Positions 54,465 to 63,982 of a stretch of 64,000 nucleotides of DNA are shown here, in pieces. The notes under the pieces were generated by a model. It was not told where the DNA came from, searched no databases, and saw only the letters and a program-made list of their open reading frames with translations. Source of the stretch: a candidate division WOR-1 bacterium RIFOXYB2_FULL_45_9 (lineage in GTDB: Bacteria; Margulisbacteria; WOR-1; O2-12-FULL-45-9; XYB2-FULL-48-7); the NCBI GenBank assembly GCA_001771575.1, contig MEUD01000001.1, positions 927,277 through 991,276 of the forward strand, read 5' to 3'. Position numbers and translations under genes: made by a program. How positions within the stretch are numbered: position 1 is the first letter of the stretch; every line of letters begins with the position of its first letter.

Positions 54465-54492
54465 TGAAATTTACGGCATTTTTTAACGATAA
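54465..54492 (+). promoter_or_regulatory. Sigma-28-like motif before the GH26-TPR gene
   Basis: TGAAATTT (54465-54472) - 12 nt - AACGATAA (54485-54492). It starts just after the stop of the previous gene. The ATG is 16 nt downstream, with AGAGGGAAG between. Confidence 0.7.
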
Positions 54493-54508
54493 ATAAGAGG
54501 GAAGACAT

Positions 54509-57500
54509 ATGGGCGAATTAGAATGTAGAAAAATAGGTCCCGCTCCCAACGGCGGACTCTGGCAAGGGGTCCATCTGGGAGATGCCGTGTCGGTTTCCCC
54601 TTTTACCATAAACGATTTTGCCCAAACCTCCGGCGCTGAAGTCGATTTCGCGCTTCGCTTTGTCTCTTTTGAAAGTGGTCTCAATTTCCCAACCGCTTCG
54701 GCCAACGGTGCGGCCAGCACAGGCGCGACGCTATTTGTTAAACTTGAGCCGTGGAACCCGGCCAGGCCGGACCAAAACAGTTACCGTTTGGAAGATATCT
54801 CCGCCGGCCGGTATGACGACCTGCTCCGCAACTTTGCCGAAGGGGCCAAACGTTTTGGCCGGCCGATCTTTGTCACCTTTGGCCATGAGATGAACATTGG
54901 CAGTTACCCCTGGGGAAATCAGCCGGAAGCTTACAAACGGGCTTACCAGCATGTTCACAACATTATGGCCGGGGCGGGCGCCTGCAACCTGACCTGGGTC
55001 TTTAACGCCGACGCCAGTCAACCGGCGGCCAACTACTATCCCGGCGAAAGTTACGTCGACTGGGTCGCGGTTGACGGTTACAACTCCACCGATTCCGGCG
55101 CTCCCTGGCGGAGCTGTTCCGACATTTTCACCCAGCGCTTGAATGAGCTTGAACCGCTCGGTAAACCATTAATGATCGGGGAATTCGCTTCCGACGCCAA
55201 CTCGCCTGAAGAAGAACAGCAAAAAGCCGGCTGGGTCGGCGACTGCGTCAACTATTTTGCAGACAGCGGACGGGTCAGGGCTTTTGCCTATTTCAACCAG
55301 GACAAGGTGGAAAACGGTGAACGCCAGCGCTGGGCGATCCGGACCCCGGAAGCCAGGAACGCTTTTCGCGATTCTATGACCGCGGCGGAAAGCAAGCGTG
55401 ACGGCCTTTTTCGCGCGCGGATCCTGCCGCCTACACCTCTGCCCGCCTTGCGGAACTCACCCACCGGCTCCGCCGACTTTGGCCTGGGACAAACCAGTTC
55501 AGAGCTTCGCCCGGTCCTCGATCCGGACCTAATTAAGATCAGATTCCAGGAAGGGGAGCTCAACCTTGAAGCGGTCGAAGGGATCTTGTCGGCGGTAGTC
55601 GACCAGATCGAACGGCCCGCTCCAGCCGGCTTCAGCCCAATGTCCGCGCGCCAGGAGGATTTTATCCGTCATTTCCACGACCTGGCCGCGATCAAACAGA
55701 TCGATCGGACCCAGCGCCATGAGTTTTTTTGGTACTTCGCCGATCCGCGCGAATACTGGAACAACGTTATCACCTTGCTCTCCTCGTACACCCAGGAGTG
55801 CATGGAAACCGGCCAGACCTACAAATTGCCGGCTACTATCGAGTGGACGCGCAAAATCCGCCAGCGGTTGGAACAACTCGAGACGAATAAAAAAGCGAGA
55901 CCGGAAATAGCCGCCAACAACAGCGAGCGCGTTCTCCCGTCGGACTTTGCCATCGCTTCACTCTATTTCCTGGAAGCGGAAGCCAATTCGCAGGTCAAGA
56001 ACCAAACCGCCGATTATTATTGGTCCGGGATCGATCTCGTCCTGAAGGGATTGGAGCGGATCAAAGGACTGGAGAACAAACCGCTCTACCCGTCGAAACT
56101 CGATATTTTCACCTACCTGAAAGGGATCACCGCGCTGGGAGACCTTTACCAAAAACTGGCCCAGCTCACCAAACGGAACGAATACTACGAAACCGCCTTT
56201 AATTTGTACCGGCAAGCCTCCGGTATTAACGACCGATCCGGACTGCGCGTTAACCTTTCGCTCCCCGTCAGGAACGAAGCCAGGCCGCTCGCCCTTTCGC
56301 TCACGCCGGAAAACATCAACGAGGCGATCGACTTCAACATTACCCGCGGCTACATCCGAAAAGAAAACCGGGGAAAAGTTCTGGCCGGCATTTATCAGTA
56401 TCAGCGGGGGATCGCCCTGCTTAAGCAAGCGGGGGCACTGGTCGCTTGGCCGCGGCTCAAGTCGATCGACGACGTTGCCGAGCAGATCGTTAACATTGAG
56501 CGGGCCAAAGAGGCTCTCCGTCTGGCAAGCAATTTGACCGGAGAAAACGACCTTACCGCCAACACTACTTTCCGCGCGGTCGGAAAAATGATCGATCAAG
56601 CCTTCCCCGGCCTTTTTTGGCGTGACGATTCGGTAGGCGCCACGGTCGCGGCCCAAATTAACACCATCGACCGGGTCAATTCTTCGTTCTTTCTGGATTT
56701 GGCGACAATGATCGAAGGGGAACTCCTGCTCCTTCTGGCCGACCGGATCCGCTATTATCCGGAAAACAGCACGGCCAACCAGCGGATCGTAAACAGCCTG
56801 AAACAATTCCCTGAATTAGCGGCCGCCCTCGATCAGGGCCAGACCACCGCCAACGCCAAATATCTGGGAGTGGTGGAAAGGGCCGACTTTGACCGGTTCG
56901 GAGAAAGAAAAGACGACATCTGGCGGGCTTTAAGGTCCGCCAACCCGCGATTGATCAATATATTCAGCCTGATCAACCCCGGGTTTTCCACCGACCAATT
57001 AAACAACCTCGGGATCCAGCTTAGCGACTCCGACAAAGCGGCGATCGCCGGGATCTTTCAGCGCGCCTATCAACCTGGACTTTACTCCGGGGATCAGTTG
57101 AACCGGACCCGCCTGGCCGATATCTTGATCACCGCCGCCCGGGATTCTTTCTTCCCGACCATTAACCCCCGCTTCGGCTATCTTCACGCCTGGGCCGGGA
57201 TCAAACAGCTGGAGATCGACGTTCGGGACGCCGGCTACGTCGTCCGTCTCAATTTCCAGGGGGAGCTCTTTGATCCCCGGAACGATTTCAATTCTAAGAT
57301 CAGGCCGAAGAACGATCCTCGCGAACAGCTTGCCAGGGCGGAGGAGCTTGGGCGCCGCCTGCCCGAATCTAACATCAGTCCAACCGAATACCTGGGGGTC
57401 TCTTTCGATTTTATGCGGGTCATTTATCTTTTGGCCGGTATCCCGGGACAAAATCCCGACGGATCATACCTTCGCGGCAAGAACAGGGTAAACCCCGGGG

Positions 57501-58396
57501 AGACACTCGCCCTGATCGATCAGATCAGAGATAATTACCGCGACTTTAACGAGGAAGACCGGCTCTATTTTGAGGTCCAGCTCAACCTTAGGGAAGCGGG
57601 CGCCCTGATCCAGCAAAAGAACTACGATCAGGCGCTGGCACTCCTGCGGGCAGGCGAACGGCTGGTCGCCCCCCCTCTGCCATCGCATCTGGCCGACAAA
57701 CTCCAGCAGGTCCGCCAGGCGCTGGCATCAGGCAATCTTGACCCCCGTTTGCTTGAATCGGCAAACAAGATCATTGGCGTCGCCAGAACTCTTCTGGAAT
57801 ATAAAGGCCGGATTACGAGCCATTCTTTCTCTGTTTCTGAAAACAAACGACTGCCGATCCAGGAAGCGCTGGTTTCCGCCGGATGCCTTGACCGGGGAGG
57901 AAAAGTAAAGCCTGATTTTCTAAACCGCCAGGGACAATTCGCGGCCGCTCTGCGCACTAAAAATATTTTACTGACCCCGGCCGAAACCTCCCAGATATTT
58001 GAGGTCCTGGATCAAACCGACGTTTTCGCCAGGCTGGCCAGCCGAATGGGAAAGCTCTCCCCTCTGGTCGCCCGACGCGATTATCAGGCCGCGGCCACCG
58101 CGCTGGGGGAAATTATGGACCAGCTCGGCAGACTGGACAATTCAGCGGAGTTTGAACGTAAATATGGGGAAAGGTTGACTCTTGATCTTCATTCCATCCG
58201 GGCGGAGCTCTACCATTTCACCACAGTAGCCGCTTCGCTTAGCCGGGAGCGCCCCAGCGGCGACGTGATCTTTGAATACGGTCAAAGCACCTACTTTGAG
58301 TCCCGCCGTTCAACAATTAAATACGACATTTACTATCGACCGACCTTCCTGACCATGGACTTCCCCGATATTGCCGAAGACCAATCCGCCCTCTGA
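54509..58396 (+). CDS. GH26 domain fused to a long TPR-like helical array
   Basis: The 1295-residue protein starts with a GH26 domain (about 15-290). It carries F-V-K-L-E-P-W-N, acid/base Glu127 in T-F-G-H-E-M-N, Y-V-D-W-V-A-V-D-G-Y-N and nucleophile Glu225 in M-I-G-E-F-A-S, so both catalytic residues are kept. From about 300 to 1295 it is helical with TPR-like repeats (K-L-A-Q-L-T-K-R-N-E-Y-Y-E-T-A-F-N-L-Y-R-Q-A). No signal peptide can be seen at the ATG, although GH26 enzymes normally act outside the cytoplasm. It has its own promoter motif. Alternative exporters, a cytoplasmic role, or a missed upstream start are open questions. Confidence 0.75.
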   Translation: MGELECRKIGPAPNGGLWQGVHLGDAVSVSPFTINDFAQTSGAEVDFALRFVSFESGLNFPTASANGAASTGATLFVKLEPWNPARPDQNSYRLEDISAGRYDDLLRNFAEGAKRFGRPIFVTFGHEMNIGSYPWGNQPEAYKRAYQHVHNIMAGAGACNLTWVFNADASQPAANYYPGESYVDWVAVDGYNSTDSGAPWRSCSDIFTQRLNELEPLGKPLMIGEFASDANSPEEEQQKAGWVGDCVNYFADSGRVRAFAYFNQDKVENGERQRWAIRTPEARNAFRDSMTAAESKRDGLFRARILPPTPLPALRNSPTGSADFGLGQTSSELRPVLDPDLIKIRFQEGELNLEAVEGILSAVVDQIERPAPAGFSPMSARQEDFIRHFHDLAAIKQIDRTQRHEFFWYFADPREYWNNVITLLSSYTQECMETGQTYKLPATIEWTRKIRQRLEQLETNKKARPEIAANNSERVLPSDFAIASLYFLEAEANSQVKNQTADYYWSGIDLVLKGLERIKGLENKPLYPSKLDIFTYLKGITALGDLYQKLAQLTKRNEYYETAFNLYRQASGINDRSGLRVNLSLPVRNEARPLALSLTPENINEAIDFNITRGYIRKENRGKVLAGIYQYQRGIALLKQAGALVAWPRLKSIDDVAEQIVNIERAKEALRLASNLTGENDLTANTTFRAVGKMIDQAFPGLFWRDDSVGATVAAQINTIDRVNSSFFLDLATMIEGELLLLLADRIRYYPENSTANQRIVNSLKQFPELAAALDQGQTTANAKYLGVVERADFDRFGERKDDIWRALRSANPRLINIFSLINPGFSTDQLNNLGIQLSDSDKAAIAGIFQRAYQPGLYSGDQLNRTRLADILITAARDSFFPTINPRFGYLHAWAGIKQLEIDVRDAGYVVRLNFQGELFDPRNDFNSKIRPKNDPREQLARAEELGRRLPESNISPTEYLGVSFDFMRVIYLLAGIPGQNPDGSYLRGKNRVNPGETLALIDQIRDNYRDFNEEDRLYFEVQLNLREAGALIQQKNYDQALALLRAGERLVAPPLPSHLADKLQQVRQALASGNLDPRLLESANKIIGVARTLLEYKGRITSHSFSVSENKRLPIQEALVSAGCLDRGGKVKPDFLNRQGQFAAALRTKNILLTPAETSQIFEVLDQTDVFARLASRMGKLSPLVARRDYQAAATALGEIMDQLGRLDNSAEFERKYGERLTLDLHSIRAELYHFTTVAASLSRERPSGDVIFEYGQSTYFESRRSTIKYDIYYRPTFLTMDFPDIAEDQSAL

Positions 58397-58405
58397 TAAT
58401 TTAGC

Positions 58406-58433
58406 TGAAATTATCGCTCAATTTTAACGATAT
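58406..58433 (+). promoter_or_regulatory. Sigma-28-like motif before the GH8-TPR-barrel gene
   Basis: TGAAATTA (58406-58413) - 12 nt - AACGATAT (58426-58433). The ATG at 58456 is 22 nt downstream, with AGAAGGGAG between. Confidence 0.7.
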
Positions 58434-58455
58434 ATAGGCAGAAGGGAGTTCTGTC

Positions 58456-61400
58456 ATGGTAGATTTCAGCAATATCTTAAGAACCTCGTATGATTATTCG
58501 GTCCGGACGCAAATCGCCCAGGATGGCCGTCCGCTGGCCGATCTGGACGACACCGACAACGACGGCGACGGTAGTTTTGACGAAAAAATAACCTACTCGG
58601 AAGGAGCTTCCTACGCCCTGCTCCGGGCGGTCGAGATGAACGACCGCTCCACCTTTGACAAGGTCTGGCTGTGGGCCCAGGCCAATCTGCAGAGAAAAAA
58701 TATCCGCCAGATCTATAATCCCAATACCCGGACCTGGCAGGCGCTCAGCAAAAACGACCATCTCTTCGCCTGGCGCTATACTCCCGACTGCGGCGGCCGC
58801 TCCGGCGGCGTCATGACGACCAACAACGACTTTGATCCGGCGTCCGACGCCGATCAGGACATTGCCGCCGCCCTGATCCAGGCCCACCAAAAATGGGGAA
58901 GCACCGGCCAGGTAAATTATCAGCGCGAAGGGCTGGCAGTCTTAAACGATATTTGGAACAAAGAAACCAGGGTCGTCGCCGGCCGCCGGGTCCTTCTCGC
59001 CGGCGACACCCAGGACCGGACCCGCGACCCGTTCGACAACAGCCCGACCTTCGGCGTCAACACATCTTACTTTCGTCCTTCGTATTACGACAATCTTTTT
59101 GCCGTCGCCGATCCAACCCACAACTGGCGCTCCATGGTCGCTCCCGCGTATGAGCTGATCGAGAAGGCGGCCGACGCAACCACGCGGGACGCCTCGCGAC
59201 AGCCGGTGGTCGCCCGGGTCAATCTCAATCCCGATTGGATCGCCATCGACAGCAATTTTAACCTTCACGACTATGGCTGGAACAAAGGAGACCACCAATC
59301 CAAAGACTTTTTCTCCGGCGGCGACGCTTTCCGTATTCTTTACTGGATGGCGACCAGACTGAAGGAAAACCCCAACGATCCCATGGCTAAAAGATTTTTC
59401 AGCGACCGGACCGGGACGACCGCTGATTTTGGCCCTTACTCTTTCTTGCGAAGCCAGCTAAACCAAAATGGGACCATCTTCAGCAGTTATCGGCTGGACG
59501 GCACGGTCCACTGGCCGAACGAAACCCCGCAATCACTGGCCGCCTACATGGTCTATTTTTGGGCGGCCGGCGACAATGATTCCGCCAATAAGATCCTGGC
59601 CCGTCTGCAAGCCCGCTATGACAACCAGGGGTTCTGGCAGGCTTCCGAAGAAGACTCGTATTACGCCCAGCACTGGGTCGCCCTGGCCATGGGACTGATG
59701 AACCGTTACCCAACGCCCGGTATTGCCCTGCCATCCGGGACGACCGGCCACGAGACCACCTTGCCGCGGGAATTCAGCCGCTACGACGAAGCCCCCGCCT
59801 TCCTGGTCCAGAGGAACCGGACGCAGATTGCCGAATTGACCAGAGAGATCAACAGCCCAAACAACCAGGGCTTTATCACCAATTACAATCGGGCCGAAGT
59901 GGTCAGGGACGAGGATGACGCTAAGATGTACCAGGCGTCACGGACCATGTTCGATCTTCTCTTTGTCCGTTTTTTAAAGAGACGCGAACTTGGCGATCCC
60001 GCTCACATGGACGATCTTAACACCGCGATCCGCAGTTTCAGCCGGGCGGGAGATGTTTACCAAAAATCACAGATCGCTTTTATCCTGGCGGCGGAACCCG
60101 ATCGCTACCGGAGCCAGCTTAACACTTTAGGGTTCGGCCGGAATTTGCCGTCCAACTTGACCAAAAAGGAAGCCAGATACCGGCTCTACCAGGAAATCCA
60201 CGCCTTCTACGGACGGGTACCGAGAAATCCAATTCTCCGCAACCTTCCCGACCCGGAACTCGAAGGAGAAATGATCCTGCAAATGGCGATCAACGCCCCC
60301 AACCGGACCGAAGAGAACCGGCTCCTGGAAGCGGCCAGACGGAAATTCGATCTCGTCTTGACCAACCAGGTGAGCGAAGATTCCAGAATCAACCGGGGTA
60401 AAACTTACGCCGAGCTCTCCCGCGTCCAGCACCCATACGAAGCGCGGCGGCGTCTCCGTTTTGCTCGCGGCAACGCCCAAATCCAAAAAGCCCAGATCCT
60501 GCTCACCCTCTCCGGGGAAGAGCTCTCGCCCACGCAAGCGCTTGGCCGGATCACCGCCGCCTACAATCTGCTCAAGCAGGCGACCAGGGTCAGCGAAATA
60601 ACCGATCTCTTTTTTGTCCAGATCAAACAGATGGCGGCGGAGTGCTTGCTCCGCGCTTCCTTTATCCTTAAAGATCTCGATCAGCGGAACACGACTCTAT
60701 CGATCAACGGACGGACCGGCCATTCCCACAACGAACTTCTTCAGGTCGCCGGCGCGTTTCTGGCCGACAACGCCCGCTGGATCAACGGTTACAACTCCTC
60801 CGTCGTTACGACTCCGGCCAACCGCCCGCTCTGGGTCAGGCAGATGGAAGCGTTCAATTATCTCTGGCAGGTCAAAGAAGAGATGTTCCGCGCCGGCGAA
60901 ACCCGGACCGGCCAACCGAAAAATTATTCGCTGGACCAACTTGCCATGCTCCAAAACGCCGAACGGAATATCCGGCGGATCATCGGCCAGACCGACCTTT
61001 TAGAGCCGGAGATCATCGCCGACGCCAAACGAACCCTGGCGGAAAATTTAACCCGCCAGGCTTTTATCGCGGTCGACTTTAACGCCGCGCAAGATAAGCA
61101 GGTTCAGCGCGGTCAGAGAACTGTCACCATCAGAGGTTATGCCGCCCTTCTTGGGACCCCCGGTCAGCCGGGTGAAGCGGGACGCCTGCTCGCTGAAATT
61201 ACCGCCCTGCCGCCGGCGGAAAAAACCCGCGAAACCCAGGCGGAAGCCAGGGTCTGGCTGGCTAAGATCTCTCTCGCCCAGGCCGACAAAGAACTTGATC
61301 GCGAACAAAAAGAAGCTATCCTCGCCTCCGCCATGAGCCAGCTCCGGCAGGTCTTTGGCCTGGCCGAGACCGGCCGCCCGCTTTTAAGGGGAACAAGTCT

Positions 61401-63981
61401 GTCGTCGGCTTTGCAAACGGTCGGCGACATCTACGCCGCCCAGAAGAACTTCTACGACGCCGGCATGTTCTACCGCCTGGCGATCGGCGAGCGGACCGAA
61501 TTGTCCACCGATGAACTAACACGCAACCCTTACCTGCGCGAGCTTTTCACCGTCAAAACCGGCACGACTGTTTCTCCTTTTTCTGAATTGCTCGCCTTCG
61601 AAGATATTAGAGGAATTTTTGGCCGCAACTATTTTGCCGTCTCGGGCCTGGGAGATATCCTCAACTGGCAGGGACGCTATGCCGATTCTCTCCCCTACTA
61701 TCAGCGGGTAACGCGCAACTCGGTTGTTTATCCCAAAGCCCAGCTTGGCATCCTGGAAGCGCAGATGCGGACCGATGAAACCTACAGCCAGGAGCAGATC
61801 GCCTCCCTGGAAATAAAAGCACGGGCCATTTTCGCGTCAGAGCCTCCCGCCTCATCTCTTATCCTGCGGGCGCTCGAAGATTTGACCGAAGCGTATCGGA
61901 CGAACGAAGACCTGCAGGAGCGGATCGTCTTCATTGGCCGTGAACTGCTCGGGGAAGAAACACCGGAATTAAACAAAGTTGAAGTTGAAGTCAACGGCCG
62001 TCTGGCCACCCTGCGGCAAATGCTTGCCCCGATCGACCGGGGGAGCCTGGAGCCGCGAGTTAAAGCCAACCTTTATCTGAACATGGCCGAAGCCCTTCTC
62101 TGGCGCCAGCGGTTTGATGAGGCTCTCGATCTCCCCCTGCCGGCCGAGGTCAGAGGAGTTGTTGAAAATCGCGATCTTTACCGGGTCAGGCACGGCCTGA
62201 TCCAGGCGGAAGCCAAGATGAGGCGCGACTATGGCGCCAAGCCTTTTCTTGATTTTCTTGACAACAAACCACTGGCAGAGAGCGAAGCGATTAAGATCGC
62301 CCTCCGGGAAAAAGATCCCGATCTGGCCGCCAGGATTATTCAGGACTTGAGCGAAGCCTATGTCGTCGAAGAGAGCTGGCCGCAGGCGGTTGCCGCGACC
62401 AACGTCAACCCAACCCTTCTGGAGGAAATCTCAACCCTCTTTGAAAGCCGCCGGCTCGGCTACCGCCGGCTGCAGCTTGGCCTCGCTTACCAGCGGGTCG
62501 AAGCCAATATCGGCGGCAAAGAATTTGCCGCCGCTGAAACCGCCGCCAAAGAGATCCCCGCCCTGACCACTCTTATTCGCCGCGACGATCCCCATCTGAC
62601 CTATGTCGCTAACCGGGGAGACGCCGCCGCCCAGGTCTTCTTGGGAGATCTATATTCCTACCGCTGGACGGGAGAAAACTTTAATTCATCCCGTGATCGT
62701 TACAACGAAGCCCTGCGGCTTATCGGGACCGATACGACCAAAGACACCCGGCTCCTGCGGGCCAAGATCCACTATGGTCTCGGCCAAATCCACAACTTTG
62801 GCCGGCCGATCCTAAACGCCACCATTTCAAGACAAAATTATCTGGACGCGCTGAAAGCTTTGGAAACTCTCCCTCAGCACTCCATTCCTCGGATTGAATT
62901 AACAGCTAAAGCTTATTTAGGACTGGCGACGCTGGAACAGAAAGAAAACAATCAGGATAAAATGCGCGAGTATTTAGGCCTGGCCCGCCAATGGCTTAGC
63001 CGGGTCCGCCGGCCGCTCAAAGAGATCTCTCTCTCCCTTCGCCGGATGGAGAACAGCGTACTGGCACCGAACGTTTCCGTCACTGCCTCTCATTTCTCGG
63101 AGACCAGCAGTGGCGGCTACCACTCCATGGAAGACCGGCTGACCAGCCGCTTCCAGCTTCCACTCCTGCGCGACCAATATATCCCCAGCTTCACCTATCA
63201 CGCCGACAACCGGACCACCGATCAGGGAAACCGCTCCCTGGGGGCGGCCTACCTTGGCTTGAGGGCCAACCCGGACATTTTTGGCCGACTGGTCACGCTC
63301 GACCTGGGGTACCGCCTTTTGCAGACTGGCGCCCAGGAACCCGGCGATCCCGCCCCAAAACCAACGTATTTCCGCCAACCCAACCTGACCGCAGCCGCCC
63401 AGTTATGGACCAGACACATGACCGCCTCCGCCTCGACCAGCCAGGACTTTGGAAACGCTGACCTTAACACATACTACTTAAGCGCCGGGCTTAATTCGAC
63501 CGGCTTTTTCCCCCGCTGGCCGGTCCAGGCCGAGCTGGTCGGATCATACAGCAATTATCATTTTTTATCCGACGGCCGCTCTCCGGCCCGCCAGGACTTC
63601 GGCTTGGACCTTAAGATCAGGGGAGACGTCGCCGAAACAACCACCGCCATAAACCACAACACTCTGATCTTTGAGACCAGTTTTGGGTTTGTCCCCTATC
63701 AGCGTGAAGAGGTCAACGGCCAGAACGTCAGCCGCGGATTTTTAAATATCGGCAATGGCAGTTCCGAGGAGCGCCCCGATTATTTGGTCGACAGCGGGAG
63801 ATCAAATCCCTTCTGGGGACCGATCCCGCTTCGAGCGAACATGGCGATCAAATGGAACCCTGGTAGCGTCGGAGTTTTCCACCTCTGGGGAGGGATCAAC
63901 TATCAAGCGACCGATCAATTCTCTTATCGGAGCACAAGCGTCGGGATCAGCGCCGACTTTGCCAGATTCCTCCATTTTTAA
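58456..63981 (+). CDS. GH8 - TPR - BcsC-like outer-membrane barrel fusion (1841 residues)
   Basis: Three parts can be read. Residues about 10-440 form a GH8 domain: an acidic loop L-D-D-T-D-N-D-G-D-G, then T-Y-S-E-G-A-S-Y-A-L-L with general acid Glu49, then P-A-S-D-A-D-Q-D-I-A-A-A-L matching the second GH8 aspartate motif. Residues about 440-1500 are helical repeats of TPR type. Residues about 1515-1841 look like the BcsC C-terminal beta-barrel (N-V-S-V-T-A-S-H-F-S, L-G-A-A-Y-L-G-L) and end R-F-L-H-F with the terminal Phe of outer-membrane proteins. In cellulose operons GH8 (BcsZ) and TPR-barrel (BcsC) are separate proteins. No signal peptide is visible. The likely role is trimming and export of a beta-glucan. 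Confidence 0.8.
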   Translation: MVDFSNILRTSYDYSVRTQIAQDGRPLADLDDTDNDGDGSFDEKITYSEGASYALLRAVEMNDRSTFDKVWLWAQANLQRKNIRQIYNPNTRTWQALSKNDHLFAWRYTPDCGGRSGGVMTTNNDFDPASDADQDIAAALIQAHQKWGSTGQVNYQREGLAVLNDIWNKETRVVAGRRVLLAGDTQDRTRDPFDNSPTFGVNTSYFRPSYYDNLFAVADPTHNWRSMVAPAYELIEKAADATTRDASRQPVVARVNLNPDWIAIDSNFNLHDYGWNKGDHQSKDFFSGGDAFRILYWMATRLKENPNDPMAKRFFSDRTGTTADFGPYSFLRSQLNQNGTIFSSYRLDGTVHWPNETPQSLAAYMVYFWAAGDNDSANKILARLQARYDNQGFWQASEEDSYYAQHWVALAMGLMNRYPTPGIALPSGTTGHETTLPREFSRYDEAPAFLVQRNRTQIAELTREINSPNNQGFITNYNRAEVVRDEDDAKMYQASRTMFDLLFVRFLKRRELGDPAHMDDLNTAIRSFSRAGDVYQKSQIAFILAAEPDRYRSQLNTLGFGRNLPSNLTKKEARYRLYQEIHAFYGRVPRNPILRNLPDPELEGEMILQMAINAPNRTEENRLLEAARRKFDLVLTNQVSEDSRINRGKTYAELSRVQHPYEARRRLRFARGNAQIQKAQILLTLSGEELSPTQALGRITAAYNLLKQATRVSEITDLFFVQIKQMAAECLLRASFILKDLDQRNTTLSINGRTGHSHNELLQVAGAFLADNARWINGYNSSVVTTPANRPLWVRQMEAFNYLWQVKEEMFRAGETRTGQPKNYSLDQLAMLQNAERNIRRIIGQTDLLEPEIIADAKRTLAENLTRQAFIAVDFNAAQDKQVQRGQRTVTIRGYAALLGTPGQPGEAGRLLAEITALPPAEKTRETQAEARVWLAKISLAQADKELDREQKEAILASAMSQLRQVFGLAETGRPLLRGTSLSSALQTVGDIYAAQKNFYDAGMFYRLAIGERTELSTDELTRNPYLRELFTVKTGTTVSPFSELLAFEDIRGIFGRNYFAVSGLGDILNWQGRYADSLPYYQRVTRNSVVYPKAQLGILEAQMRTDETYSQEQIASLEIKARAIFASEPPASSLILRALEDLTEAYRTNEDLQERIVFIGRELLGEETPELNKVEVEVNGRLATLRQMLAPIDRGSLEPRVKANLYLNMAEALLWRQRFDEALDLPLPAEVRGVVENRDLYRVRHGLIQAEAKMRRDYGAKPFLDFLDNKPLAESEAIKIALREKDPDLAARIIQDLSEAYVVEESWPQAVAATNVNPTLLEEISTLFESRRLGYRRLQLGLAYQRVEANIGGKEFAAAETAAKEIPALTTLIRRDDPHLTYVANRGDAAAQVFLGDLYSYRWTGENFNSSRDRYNEALRLIGTDTTKDTRLLRAKIHYGLGQIHNFGRPILNATISRQNYLDALKALETLPQHSIPRIELTAKAYLGLATLEQKENNQDKMREYLGLARQWLSRVRRPLKEISLSLRRMENSVLAPNVSVTASHFSETSSGGYHSMEDRLTSRFQLPLLRDQYIPSFTYHADNRTTDQGNRSLGAAYLGLRANPDIFGRLVTLDLGYRLLQTGAQEPGDPAPKPTYFRQPNLTAAAQLWTRHMTASASTSQDFGNADLNTYYLSAGLNSTGFFPRWPVQAELVGSYSNYHFLSDGRSPARQDFGLDLKIRGDVAETTTAINHNTLIFETSFGFVPYQREEVNGQNVSRGFLNIGNGSSEERPDYLVDSGRSNPFWGPIPLRANMAIKWNPGSVGVFHLWGGINYQATDQFSYRSTSVGISADFARFLHF

Positions 63982-63982
63982 C

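Noticed and set aside
36643..58433. Reading the shared intergenic motif as a sigma-54 or ECF promoter
   Set aside because: There is no GG-N10-GC core for sigma-54 and no GAAC -35 for ECF sigma factors. The CGATA core and its spacing fit sigma-28 better.
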